Part shown: positions 16,783 through 24,372 of the stretch, in pieces
How positions within the stretch are numbered: the first letter of the stretch is position 1
How the letters are laid out: every line of letters starts with the position of its first letter
DNA from: Roseibacterium beibuensis
Lineage (GTDB): Bacteria; Pseudomonadota; Alphaproteobacteria; Rhodobacterales; Rhodobacteraceae
Direction: 5' to 3'
NCBI RefSeq assembly: GCF_039542305.1
Contig: NZ_BAABHW010000001.1
Location: 310,001 to 374,000 of the forward strand
Length of the DNA: 64,000 nt
The notes under the pieces: generated by a model
What the model was told of the DNA's origin: nothing
The model's database searches: none
The model's input: the letters and a program-made list of their open reading frames with translations, nothing else
Translations under genes and position numbers: made by a program

Positions 16783-17204
16783 CCCACGCCGTCGCTCCAG
16801 ACGATATCCGGCAGGATATCGGGCTTGTAGCGCAGCCGCGCCATCTCGGCCCGGGTTGCGAGGACCCGGTCGGTGACGACGCCGTCGGGATCGGTCCATG
16901 GGGCGAACGGGTCGCCCGAGACGAGCTGCACCCGGAAATAGACATCCACCTGGTGGAAATCCCGCGCGCGGGAGTGGAACTCGTTCACGAGGCAGGGGGC
17001 GCCGACCTCTATGGTCAGGCCGGTTTCCTCGTGGAACTCGCGGATGAGGTTGTCATGCAGGGAGGAATGCGGCTCCACCCCGCCGCCGGGGGCACAGAGC
17101 AGATCGGATTTGCCGCCCCCCCAGGCGTTGACCAGCAGCAGCCGGTCCTCGATCAGAAGAAGGCCGCGCACGGCGAGCCGGGGGCGATTGTTGGGGCGTG
17201 ACAT
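16752..17204 (-). CDS. NUDIX hydrolase
   Basis: A 150-residue cytoplasmic NUDIX-fold protein. The Nudix box reads GGVEPHSSLHDNLIREFHEE followed by TGL. The REFHEETG core is intact, but the glutamate of the canonical GX5E element (Glu44 in MutT) is serine, so metal binding or substrate range may differ. The ATG at 17204 is chosen because MSRPNNRP leads directly into the first strand (LAVRGLLLIEDRLLLV). It overlaps the EamA gene tail-to-tail by 31 bp. It could hydrolyse nucleotide sugars, dinucleotides or modified NTPs. Confidence 0.85.
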   Translation of the reverse strand: MSRPNNRPRLAVRGLLLIEDRLLLVNAWGGGKSDLLCAPGGGVEPHSSLHDNLIREFHEETGLTIEVGAPCLVNEFHSRARDFHQVDVYFRVQLVSGDPFAPWTDPDGVVTDRVLATRAEMARLRYKPDILPDIVWSDGVGYDPLEPLIM

Positions 17205-17281
17205 CCGCGCCAGCCTGCAATGACGCTGCGTTCGCGGCAAGCCCCCTCGCAGGGGGGGCGGACATAGCTTATCTTTCGGCC

Positions 17282-18013
17282 ATGCCGAGGTGTCTTGCCC
17301 TGTTCCTGTTTTTCATCACCGCCGCTGTCCCGGCGCGGGCCGAGGACTGCGTCGTGCTCTTGCACGGGCTGGCGAGGACGGAAGCGTCGCTGATCGTCAT
17401 GCAGGAGGCGCTCGAGGCGGAAGGTTACCGCGTGATCAATCGCGGTTATCCATCGACCCGCGCCTCGATTGCCGAACTGGCGCCGCAGACGCTTTTGCCG
17501 GCCCTGGCGCAATGCGGGGCGGATCGGGTGCATTTCGTGACCCACTCCATGGGGGGGATCCTGCTGCGCTACTGGGTGTCGCTGCACCGGCCCGTCCGGC
17601 TGGGGCGCGTGGTCATGCTGGCGCCGCCGAACGGCGGGTCGGAACTGGTCGATGTGCTGGGACCACTGGAACCTTTCGAATGGATGAACGGACCGGCGGG
17701 GATGCAGCTTGGCACGGGGGCAGAAGATTTGCCCCGGTCTCTGCCGGACGTGGATTTCGAGCTTGGGGTGATCGCGGGGGATCGCACGCTGAACCCGATC
17801 TATTCGGCCCTGATCCCCGGTCCGGACGATGGCAAGGTCGCCGTCGAACGGACCCGGGTCGCCGGGATGGCCGATCATATCGTTCTGCCCGTGACCCATA
17901 CGTTCATGATGAACAACCCTCTGGTCATCGCCGAGGTCGTGACCTTCCTGCGAGAGGGCGCTTTCGACCACGACCTGGAATTCCTCGACGCGGTTGAAGA
18001 GATCATCGAGTAG
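17282..18013 (+). CDS. Secreted lipase/esterase-like alpha/beta hydrolase (PGAP1/triacylglycerol lipase-like)
   Basis: Predicted 243-residue exported hydrolase. A signal peptide (PRCLALFLFFITAAVPARAE, cleavage near residue 21) is followed by VVLLHGLART (oxyanion region), VHFVTHSMGG (nucleophile serine near residue 95) and VMLAPPNGGSE. The catalytic histidine probably lies in LPVTHTFMM near residue 207. The ATG at 17282 is preferred to the open frame upstream because it directly starts the leader. Substrate is unknown; lipids are likely. It is convergent with purK across repeat element B. Confidence 0.85.
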   Translation: MPRCLALFLFFITAAVPARAEDCVVLLHGLARTEASLIVMQEALEAEGYRVINRGYPSTRASIAELAPQTLLPALAQCGADRVHFVTHSMGGILLRYWVSLHRPVRLGRVVMLAPPNGGSELVDVLGPLEPFEWMNGPAGMQLGTGAEDLPRSLPDVDFELGVIAGDRTLNPIYSALIPGPDDGKVAVERTRVAGMADHIVLPVTHTFMMNNPLVIAEVVTFLREGAFDHDLEFLDAVEEIIE

Positions 18014-18014
18014 C

Positions 18015-18120
18015 GGTTGCGCCGTCTTCGACGTCGCCCGGTGAAGCGTCCCAAGGGGCATCGAGCCCCTTGGGACGCTTGTGCGCGCCGCGCGGGAGTT
18101 TTTCAGCCAAGATGAAGGGG
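18015..18120 (+). repeat. Convergent-spacer repeat element, copy B
   Basis: It starts one base after the lipase stop and ends 20 bp before the purK stop. The head (GGTTGCGCCG, CGTCGCCCGG) matches copy A. The inverted-repeat arms differ from copy A (AAGCGTCCCAAGGGGC here) yet pair perfectly around the same ATCGA loop. The tail reads GAGTTTTTCAGCCAAGATGA followed by AGGGG. The arms changed while complementarity was kept. Confidence 0.8.
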
Positions 18121-18139
18121 CTGGGCAGGGAGGACCGTG

Positions 18140-19213
18140 CTAGTCGGCCGGACCGGTGACGCGATTGACGTGGCCCATTTTCCGCCCCGGGCGCGTCTCG
18201 GCCTTGCCGTAGAGATGCACCTGAACGCCCGGTTCCGCGGCCAGCGCAGGCGCGCGGTCCACGTCGTCGCCGATCAGGTTTTCCATCACGACATTGGCGT
18301 GCCGTTCGCCATTGCCGAGGGGCCAGCCGGTCACCGCGCGGATATGTTGTTCGAATTGGTCGACCGCGCATCCGGCCTGTGTCCAATGCCCGGAATTATG
18401 CACGCGCGGGGCGATCTCGTTCACGACAAGGCCTGTTGGCGTCACGAACAGCTCCACCCCCATGACGCCCACGTAATTCAGTTCGGTCAGGATGCGCGAT
18501 GCAAGCAGCACCGCATCGGTTCTGAGCGACGCCGGGATGGGCGCGGGCACCGTGGTCGTGGCCAGGATGCCGTCGCTGTGGACGTTCTGGCCGGGGTCGA
18601 AGGCCGAGACGGAGCCATCCTGCGCGCGGGCGGCAATCACGCTGATTTCCATCGAAAAGTCGATGAACCCCTCGGCGATCGCGGGGGCGCCTTGCAGGCT
18701 GGCCAGCGCGGCTTCGGCCTCGGCCTCGGCCATCACGCGGGCCTGCCCTTTTCCGTCATAGCCGAAGCGTCGGGTTTTCAGGATGGCGGGCACGCCAGTT
18801 TCGGCCAGCGCGCCGGGCAGATCGTCGGCGGCGCTCACGGCGGCGAAGGGGGCGACCCGGAGGCCGATATCCTTGAGGAATGTCTTTTCCGTCAACCGAT
18901 CCTGGCTGACCTCGAGCGCGCGCCGCGACGGGAAGAGCGGGGTGTCGGCGGAGAGGATATCGAGCGCGGGGGCAGGGATATTCTCGAACTCGTAGGTGAT
19001 GACATCGCAGGCGGCGGCGAAGCGGGCCAGCGCCTCGGCATCGTCGTAGGGCGCTTGCGTCCAGTCATGCGCGACATCGGCGGCGGGGGCGGCGCCCGGC
19101 TCGAAAATATGCGTGCGATAGCCAAGGCGCGCGGCGGCCATGGCGAGCATCCGGCCCAACTGACCGCCGCCGAGGATACCGATGGTCGAGCCGGAGGGGA
19201 GCGGATCAGTCAT
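18140..19213 (-). CDS. purK: 5-(carboxyamino)imidazole ribonucleotide synthase
   Basis: ATP-grasp enzyme of 357 residues that carboxylates AIR to N5-CAIR with bicarbonate and ATP in de novo purine synthesis. GILGGGQLGRMLAMAAARLG at residues ~12-31 is the N-terminal signature; ILKTRRFGYDGKGQARV near residue 147 and VNEIAPRVHNSGHWT near residue 275 form the ATP-grasp active site. The start overlaps purE by 8 bp, and the pair is a standard purEK operon. Confidence 0.96.
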   Translation of the reverse strand: MTDPLPSGSTIGILGGGQLGRMLAMAAARLGYRTHIFEPGAAPAADVAHDWTQAPYDDAEALARFAAACDVITYEFENIPAPALDILSADTPLFPSRRALEVSQDRLTEKTFLKDIGLRVAPFAAVSAADDLPGALAETGVPAILKTRRFGYDGKGQARVMAEAEAEAALASLQGAPAIAEGFIDFSMEISVIAARAQDGSVSAFDPGQNVHSDGILATTTVPAPIPASLRTDAVLLASRILTELNYVGVMGVELFVTPTGLVVNEIAPRVHNSGHWTQAGCAVDQFEQHIRAVTGWPLGNGERHANVVMENLIGDDVDRAPALAAEPGVQVHLYGKAETRPGRKMGHVNRVTGPAD

Positions 19214-19694
19214 CGCTGGGCACCTCGGGGATGGAGGCCGACAGGTCCGCGCGCCACTGGTCGAGGCGCTGGGCCAGGTCGGGGTCCGAGGTGGCGAGGA
19301 TACCGGCGGCCATCAGCCCCGCGTTGCAGGCCCCGGCCGCGCCGATGGCCATGGTGGCCACGGGAAAACCGCGCGGCATCTGGAGGATCGAATAGAGCGA
19401 ATCCACGCCCGAGAGCGCCTTTGTCTGCACCGGCACGCCGATCACGGGAACGCGGGTTTTCGAGGCCATCATGCCGGGCAGGTGCGCCGCGCCGCCCGCG
19501 CCCGCAATGATGACCTTCAGGCCACGGTTCGCGGCGGACTTGCCGTAGTCCCACAGGCGGTCCGGGGTGCGATGGGCCGACACGATCCGTGTCTCGTAAG
19601 GAACGGACAGCGCGTCGAGAATATCGGCCGCTTCCTTCATCGTGGGCCAGTCGGACTGGCTGCCCATGATGATGCCCACTTCGATCTTCGCCAT
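19206..19694 (-). CDS. purE: 5-(carboxyamino)imidazole ribonucleotide mutase
   Basis: A 162-residue class I PurE that converts N5-CAIR to CAIR. IIMGSQSDWPTMKEAADIL (residues ~8-26), VSAHRTPDRLWDYGK near residue 39 with the conserved histidine, and GAGGAAHLPGMMAS near residue 66 are signatures. The ATG at 19694 gives the canonical MAKIEVGIIMG; the frame three residues upstream is less likely to be used. It is followed by purK with an 8-bp overlap and lies 129 bp downstream of the DUF465 gene. Confidence 0.96.
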   Translation of the reverse strand: MAKIEVGIIMGSQSDWPTMKEAADILDALSVPYETRIVSAHRTPDRLWDYGKSAANRGLKVIIAGAGGAAHLPGMMASKTRVPVIGVPVQTKALSGVDSLYSILQMPRGFPVATMAIGAAGACNAGLMAAGILATSDPDLAQRLDQWRADLSASIPEVPSDD

Positions 19695-19823
19695 AGGCCG
19701 CACTCCATCCGCCTGCGTCTTGAGCGGCGCACTATAGCGACGGGCGGGGGCGGTGCAATGCGGCAGAGAACGGGTGGTTCAGGCTTGGCGGACGTATCGG
19801 CATCATGTCGACGCCATCGGAGC

Positions 19824-20042
19824 TCAGGCGATGATGTCCGGCGTCAACTCGTCCTCGATGCGCGAGATCTCGTCCTTCAGGGCGAGCTTCTGCTTCTTCA
19901 GGCGGCGCAGGGTCAGCTGGTCCGGATTGACCGCCTGCTGAAGCGCGTCGATCGCGTCGTCCAGGTCGCGGTGCTCACGGCGCAAAACCTCGAGTTTGAC
20001 GCGCAAAACGTCCTCGTGGCTCATCTCGGTGGGTGCGTTCAT
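19824..20042 (-). CDS. DUF465 (YdcH) family small protein
   Basis: A 72-residue, highly charged, helical protein (LRREHRDLDDAIDALQQ, LRRLKKQKLALKDEISRIE) typical of the YdcH/DUF465 family, which has no firmly known function. The pattern suggests an antiparallel helical hairpin. The start at 20042 (MNAPTEMSHEDVL) is chosen on length; an internal ATG at 20024 is possible and neither has a strong ribosome binding site. It is divergent from hsp20 and upstream of purEK. Confidence 0.82.
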   Translation of the reverse strand: MNAPTEMSHEDVLRVKLEVLRREHRDLDDAIDALQQAVNPDQLTLRRLKKQKLALKDEISRIEDELTPDIIA

Positions 20043-20142
20043 GTTTTTCGGTCGTCCCCCAGATCCGTCGCGCGCGGGATCCGCCTGATGACGATACACG
20101 CAAAGCGGCGCGGCGCAAAGCCTGTCGCGCAGGGCGTGGCAT

Positions 20143-20171
20143 CTTGCGCCGGGTGGGTGAACACCCCATAT
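20143..20171 (+). promoter_or_regulatory. RpoH (sigma-32) type heat-shock promoter of hsp20
   Basis: CTTGCGC (20143-20149), a 14-bp spacer, then CCCCATAT (20164-20171) closely fits the sigma-32 consensus (CTTGAAA, 13-15 bp, CCCCATnT). Transcription would start near 20178, giving a leader of about 70 nt before the ATG at 20249. Confidence 0.75.
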
Positions 20172-20248
20172 TTTTGCCTGAGCACGCTGTCGCCGATGAC
20201 CGGGGCAGTGTCCGACCGCAGATCGCTTTCGTGCAAAGGATGTGCCTG
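20172..20248 (+). promoter_or_regulatory. ROSE-like RNA thermometer in the hsp20 leader
   Basis: The 3' hairpin pairs AUCGCUUU (20222-20229) with AAAGGAU (20235-20241) across loop CGUGC and buries the ribosome binding site AAAGGA. The pentamer UCGCU (20223-20227) opposite AGGA (20237-20240) has the ROSE consensus U(U/C)GCU, with a G-G opposition and one extra pyrimidine. A second stem, ACGCUG with CAGUGU, precedes it. ROSE elements are established upstream of alphaproteobacterial small heat-shock genes. Confidence 0.72.
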
Positions 20249-20677
20249 ATGACGAAACTAACCCTTGGGTCGCACCCTTTTCTTCTTGGGTTCGACCAGC
20301 TGGAACGCCTGGTGGAGCGCACCGCGAAATCCGGCAATGACGGCTACCCGCCCTATAATATCGAACAGCGGGGCGAAAACGCCTATCGCATCACGCTGGC
20401 CGTGGCCGGGTTCGCCGAAAATGACCTGTCGATCACCGTCGAGGACCGCCAGTTGGTGATCCGCGGCAAGCAGCGAGAGGATGAAGACGCGCGTGTCTTC
20501 CTGCATCGGGGGATCGCGGCGCGGCAATTCCAACGCAGCTTTGTCCTGGCTGACGGGGTCGAGGTGGCCGGTGCCTCGATGGAGCATGGACTTCTGCACA
20601 TCGACCTGAAACGCGCCGTGCCCGACAGCGTGGTGCAGACGATCCGGATCAACAACACCGCGAAGGCGGACCAGTAA
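20249..20677 (+). CDS. Hsp20 / alpha-crystallin family small heat-shock protein
   Basis: A 142-residue cytoplasmic holdase (IbpA-like class) that keeps denatured proteins refoldable. The alpha-crystallin domain runs from about residue 38 (YRITLAVAGFAENDLSITVE) to about 125, and the terminal IRINN resembles the I-x-I oligomerisation tail. The ATG at 20249 is preferred to the ATG at 20240 because AAAGGA lies 8 bp before it. It is preceded by an RpoH-type promoter and ROSE-like leader and followed after 14 bp by a DUF1150 gene, a pairing common in Rhodobacteraceae. Confidence 0.94.
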   Translation: MTKLTLGSHPFLLGFDQLERLVERTAKSGNDGYPPYNIEQRGENAYRITLAVAGFAENDLSITVEDRQLVIRGKQREDEDARVFLHRGIAARQFQRSFVLADGVEVAGASMEHGLLHIDLKRAVPDSVVQTIRINNTAKADQ

Positions 20678-20691
20678 GAAAGGGTGATGCC

Positions 20692-20919
20692 ATGAATGAA
20701 CGCAATTCCGCTGCCGAAACCCAGGGTCGGCCCATCGTTTACATCCGCAAGGTCGCGGTGGCCGACCTTCCGAGAGAAGTGCGCGAGCAGGCCGAAGGGC
20801 TGGAAGAGATCTATGCAATCGGGTCCGAGACGGGAGAGCAACTCGCCCTGGTCAAGGACCGGCACCTGGCCTTCGTGGTCGCGCGCCAGAACGACATGAC
20901 GCCGGTCAGCGTGCACTGA
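20692..20919 (+). CDS. DUF1150 family protein
   Basis: A 75-residue cytoplasmic protein. RPIVYIRKVAVADLPREV and LYAIGSETGEQL-like segments (here IYAIGSETGEQLALVKDRHL) are the family core. Function is not established; its steady association with hsp20 suggests a role in the heat-shock response. GAAAGGGTG precedes the ATG and the spacing of 14 bp supports co-transcription with hsp20. A strong bidirectional terminator follows. Confidence 0.88.
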   Translation: MNERNSAAETQGRPIVYIRKVAVADLPREVREQAEGLEEIYAIGSETGEQLALVKDRHLAFVVARQNDMTPVSVH

Positions 20920-20940
20920 CCTGACTGCATCCGAGATGGA

Positions 20941-20968
20941 AAGGGCGCCCGGCGAGGCGCCCTTTTTC
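20941..20968. terminator. Bidirectional terminator between DUF1150 gene and nadE
   Basis: A 10-bp stem, AAAGGGCGCC with GGCGCCCTTT, loop CGGCGA, followed by TT on the plus strand and by sequence TTTCCATC on the minus strand. It serves the convergent DUF1150 gene and nadE, overlapping the last bases of the nadE frame. Confidence 0.85.
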
Positions 20969-22631
20969 ATTCGTCCAGCGTGTCGCGCCAGCGGTTGACG
21001 ATGGGATAGCGCCGGTCGAGCCAGAAGGCGCGCTCTGTCAGGCGCGCGCCGGGGGCGGCCTGGAAACGCTTGTATTCGTTGATGTAGATCAGGCTCTCGA
21101 TCTTCTTCACGGTCGCCCGGTCATAGCCCATGGCCACCACGTCCGAGACGCTGGCCTCCTTGTCGATCAGCATTTCCAGCATCACGTCGAGATCGGCATA
21201 GGGCGGCAGGCTGTCCTCGTCCTTCTGATCCTCGCGCAGCTCGGCGGTGGGGGGCTTGCCGATGACGCGGGGTGGGATGACTTCGCCAGCGGGGCCGGCC
21301 ATCCAGTCGCGGTGATTGGCGTTGCGCCAGCGGCAGGTCTCGAAAACGCGGGTCTTGTAGAGGTCCTTGACCGGGTTGTAGCCGCCCGCCATGTCGCCGT
21401 AGATCGTGGAATAGCCCACGGCGACCTCGGACTTGTTGCCGGTCGTCAGCAGCATTTCCCCGAACTTGTTCGAGATGGCCATCAGCATGACGCCGCGCAG
21501 GCGGGACTGGATGTTCTCCTCGGTCACGTCCGGGCCGAGGCCAGCGAACAGGTCCGATAGCGCATCGCCGACCGCGTCATGGGCCCCCGCGATCGACACG
21601 GTATCGAGCTGGCAGCCAAGCCGCCGCGCGGTTTCCCCGGCATCTTCCAGCGACATGTCCGATGTATATTTCGAGGGCAGCATCACGCAGCGCACGTTCT
21701 CGGGGCCGAGGGCGTCCGACGCGATGGCGGCCACCAGCGCCGAGTCCACGCCGCCCGACAGGCCCAAGACGGCTTTCGAGAACCCCGCCTTGCGCATGTA
21801 ATCGCCCAAGGCCAGCACCATCGCGTGATAGTCGGCCTCCCAGGCGTCGGGCAGGTGGGCTTTCTCGCCCTCGACCGCAAGCCATCCCTCGGGGCCGCGT
21901 TCGAAATCGACATGGGTCAGGGCGGGCTCGAAGGCGGGCATCTGGTGCGTCAGCACCCCGTGCGGGTTCAGCACGAAGGACGCGCCGTCAAAGATCTGGT
22001 CGTCTTGTCCACCTAGCAGGTTCAGGTACACCAGCGGCAGGCCGGTTTCGACCACGCGGGCCACCATCTGCGCCTGACGGATATCCATCTTGCCCCGGTG
22101 GTACGGGGAACCGTTCGGCACCAGCAGGATCTCGGCCCCGGTCTCGGCCAGCGTCTCGGTCACATCCTCGAACCACGCATCCTCGCAGATCGGCATGCCG
22201 ATCCGCACCGGGCCGACGCGCACGGGGCCCGCCGGGTCGCCCGCGTAGTAATAGCGTTTCTCGTCGAACACGGCGTAGTTCGGCAGGTGATGCTTGAGGA
22301 CCGTCGCGTCGATCTTGCCGCCTTGCAGGACGAAATAGGCGTTGAACGGCTTGGCTCCGCCGGGCAGGGGGCCGCCGATGCCGATAGCCGGGCCGTCCGC
22401 GCAATCCGCCGCCAACTCCTCCAGCACGCGCTGCACGTCCATCGCGAAGGCCGGCTTCTTGACGAGGTCCTGCAACTGGTAACCGGTGATGAACATCTCG
22501 GGAAAGGCGATCATGTCCGCACCGGTCGCCTTGGCGGTTTCCCAGGCCTCGCGGGCGATGCGGGCATTGGCCCGCAAATCGCCGACCGTGGGGTTCAACT
22601 GTGCCAGCGTCAGGCGAAATTTGTCGGCCAT
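20967..22631 (-). CDS. nadE: Glutamine-hydrolysing NAD+ synthase
   Basis: A 554-residue cytoplasmic enzyme that amidates deamido-NAD with glutamine-derived ammonia. The N-terminal nitrilase-type glutaminase domain has FPEMFITGYQ (Glu), TVLKHHLPNYAVFDE (Lys) and PICEDAWFED (Cys). The C-terminal synthetase has the PP-loop GLSGGVDSALVAAI and TTGNKSEVAVGYSTIYGD. The frame is open about 98 codons upstream of 22631, but that part has no family similarity and MADKFRLTLAQLNPTVGDL is the canonical start. Confidence 0.96.
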   Translation of the reverse strand: MADKFRLTLAQLNPTVGDLRANARIAREAWETAKATGADMIAFPEMFITGYQLQDLVKKPAFAMDVQRVLEELAADCADGPAIGIGGPLPGGAKPFNAYFVLQGGKIDATVLKHHLPNYAVFDEKRYYYAGDPAGPVRVGPVRIGMPICEDAWFEDVTETLAETGAEILLVPNGSPYHRGKMDIRQAQMVARVVETGLPLVYLNLLGGQDDQIFDGASFVLNPHGVLTHQMPAFEPALTHVDFERGPEGWLAVEGEKAHLPDAWEADYHAMVLALGDYMRKAGFSKAVLGLSGGVDSALVAAIASDALGPENVRCVMLPSKYTSDMSLEDAGETARRLGCQLDTVSIAGAHDAVGDALSDLFAGLGPDVTEENIQSRLRGVMLMAISNKFGEMLLTTGNKSEVAVGYSTIYGDMAGGYNPVKDLYKTRVFETCRWRNANHRDWMAGPAGEVIPPRVIGKPPTAELREDQKDEDSLPPYADLDVMLEMLIDKEASVSDVVAMGYDRATVKKIESLIYINEYKRFQAAPGARLTERAFWLDRRYPIVNRWRDTLDE

Positions 22632-22803
22632 GGGTGCATCCTGCCTTTGCGGTCCGTCTCGCGCGCCCCTCTCATAGCAGACCCATGCGCGGGGCCAAGC
22701 CATCGCCGGGACCTGCCGGGGAAAGACATTGCGCGCGGGCGGGTCGTCACCTAGCTTGTTCGTCGAAAAGGGAAACCGGCTCCGAAACAGGGGGGCACAC
22801 AAG

Positions 22804-24303
22804 GTGCAGAGCGGGAATTGGGTCCGAGGAATGCTGGCTGGCCTCGGCGTGGCGATGGTCGCGACCGGGGTCGTGGCGCAGGAGGCGGATGGCGACGCCA
22901 CTGTCGATATCCAGCAATATGACAATGGCGGGATCTACGAGGGAGAGTTCCGCAACGGCGTGCAGCATGGCACCGGCACCTACCGCCTGCCGAACGGGTA
23001 TGAATACACCGGCGAATGGGTCGACGGAGAAATCCGTGGCCAGGGCGTGGCCCGCTTCCCCGACGGGTCGGTCTACGAGGGCCAGTTCCTTGCCGGGCGA
23101 CCCAATGGCGAGGGAACGATCACCTTTGCCGATGGCTCCACCTACGAAGGCGAGTGGGTCGAAGGCCGGATCGAAGGGACCGGCACCGCGAACTATTCCA
23201 ACGGCGTCAGCTACACCGGACAATTCCTGAACGCGCTGCATCACGGTCAAGGCATGATGACCGGCCCGAACGGGTATCGCTACGAGGGCCAGTGGGCCAA
23301 CGGGCTGAAGGAAGGGGAAGGCACGATCACCTATCCCGACGGCGCGGTCTACTCCGGCCAGTTTGTCGCCGGTCAGCGATCGGGCACCGGGCGGTTGGAG
23401 ATGGCGGACGGCGTCGTCTACGAAGGCCAGTGGGCCGAGGGGCAGATCAACGGCGAAGGCACGCTGACCCAGCCCAATGGCGACGTCTACTCCGGCACGC
23501 TGGTCAACGGTCAGCGGCAAGGCGAGGGTCGCGTGACCTATGCCAATGGCGATGTTTACGAAGGCATGTTTGCCGATGACCGCCGCCATGGTCAGGGCAC
23601 CTTCACCGGGGCTGATGGCTATATTTACTCCGGCGAGTGGCGCGAGGGGCGCATCGCCGGAACCGGGCAGGTGACCTATCCCGACGGCTCGGTCTACGAG
23701 GGGCTGTTCCGCAACGACCTGGCGCATGGCATGGGCACGATCACCTATCCTGACGGCTCCTCCTACGAAGGCGAGTGGGTCGATGGTGTGATCCAGGGGA
23801 CGGGAACGGCGCGCTATGCAAACGGCCTCGTTTACCAGGGGCAGTTCCTGAATGCCCGTCAGCACGGGCAGGGCGTGATGAGCCATCCCGACGGTTACCG
23901 CTATGAAGGCGCGTGGGAAGACGGGCTGCGCCATGGCCAGGGGGCGGCGACCTATGCCGATGGCACGGTCTACGAAGGTCAGTTCGTGGCCGGGCAACGC
24001 GAGGGCCAAGGCACGCTGACGATGCCCGACGGATTTACCTATACCGGCGCGTGGGATGACGGCGAAATCAACGGGATGGGAACGGCCACCTATTCGAATG
24101 GCGACGTCTATGAAGGCATGTTCGTGAACGGTCGCCGGCAGGGCGCGGGCACGATGCGCTATGCCACCGGTGAAGTGATCGAGGGCGATTGGGAAAACGG
24201 CCTGCTGTCCGGCGACGGCGCCGAAGCCGCCCCGGAGCCCGCCGCCCAGCCCGACACCAGCGAAGCGACGCCGACCGACGAGGCAGCGCCCACGGACGGC
24301 TGA
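22804..24303 (+). CDS. Exported MORN-repeat protein
   Basis: A 499-residue protein. An N-terminal hydrophobic leader (MLAGLGVAMVATGVVAQ) suggests export to the periplasm or envelope. About nineteen consecutive 23-residue MORN repeats (consensus (P/A)DGxxYEGxWxxGxxxGxGtxtY) fill residues ~38-465, followed by a Pro-Glu-Ala-Thr tail. The repeats fall into two ninefold blocks, so residues offset by 207 resemble each other. The GTG at 22804 is chosen for the GGGGGG 8 bp upstream and for the leader. MORN arrays elsewhere act as scaffolds or lipid-associated modules; the role here is unknown. Confidence 0.9.
   Translation: MQSGNWVRGMLAGLGVAMVATGVVAQEADGDATVDIQQYDNGGIYEGEFRNGVQHGTGTYRLPNGYEYTGEWVDGEIRGQGVARFPDGSVYEGQFLAGRPNGEGTITFADGSTYEGEWVEGRIEGTGTANYSNGVSYTGQFLNALHHGQGMMTGPNGYRYEGQWANGLKEGEGTITYPDGAVYSGQFVAGQRSGTGRLEMADGVVYEGQWAEGQINGEGTLTQPNGDVYSGTLVNGQRQGEGRVTYANGDVYEGMFADDRRHGQGTFTGADGYIYSGEWREGRIAGTGQVTYPDGSVYEGLFRNDLAHGMGTITYPDGSSYEGEWVDGVIQGTGTARYANGLVYQGQFLNARQHGQGVMSHPDGYRYEGAWEDGLRHGQGAATYADGTVYEGQFVAGQREGQGTLTMPDGFTYTGAWDDGEINGMGTATYSNGDVYEGMFVNGRRQGAGTMRYATGEVIEGDWENGLLSGDGAEAAPEPAAQPDTSEATPTDEAAPTDG
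22915..24200 (+). repeat. Tandem MORN coding repeats, 69-bp unit with a 621-bp super-period
   Basis: The array is in register for about 19 units of 69 bp. Superimposed is a period of nine units: the GGCTCC-TCC/ACC-TACGAAGGCGAGTGGGTC stretch at 23134 recurs at 23755, exactly 621 bp later, and flanking units match in the same order. This indicates that a nine-unit block was duplicated. Confidence 0.85.
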
Positions 24304-24323
24304 CAAACCCCGCAGCAAAAGAA

Positions 24324-24350
24324 AAAAGAGGCGCCATTGGCGCCTCTTTT
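24324..24350. terminator. Bidirectional terminator between MORN gene and sat-cysC
   Basis: A perfect 12-bp stem: AAAAGAGGCGCC (24324-24335) with GGCGCCTCTTTT (24339-24350), loop ATT. A-runs and T-runs flank both sides, so it can terminate the convergent MORN and sat-cysC transcripts. Confidence 0.92.
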
Positions 24351-24372
24351 CGGTTCATGACCCGGGCCGGGA

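Noticed and set aside
22632..22925. N-terminal extension of nadE by 98 codons.
   Set aside because: The frame is open but the sequence has no similarity to the glutaminase domain, overlaps the MORN gene start, and the canonical start lies at 22631.
22915..24200. Regular ~69-bp repeats considered as a CRISPR or satellite array.
   Set aside because: The repeats are in frame, diverged, and encode MORN units; there are no unique spacers and no cas genes.
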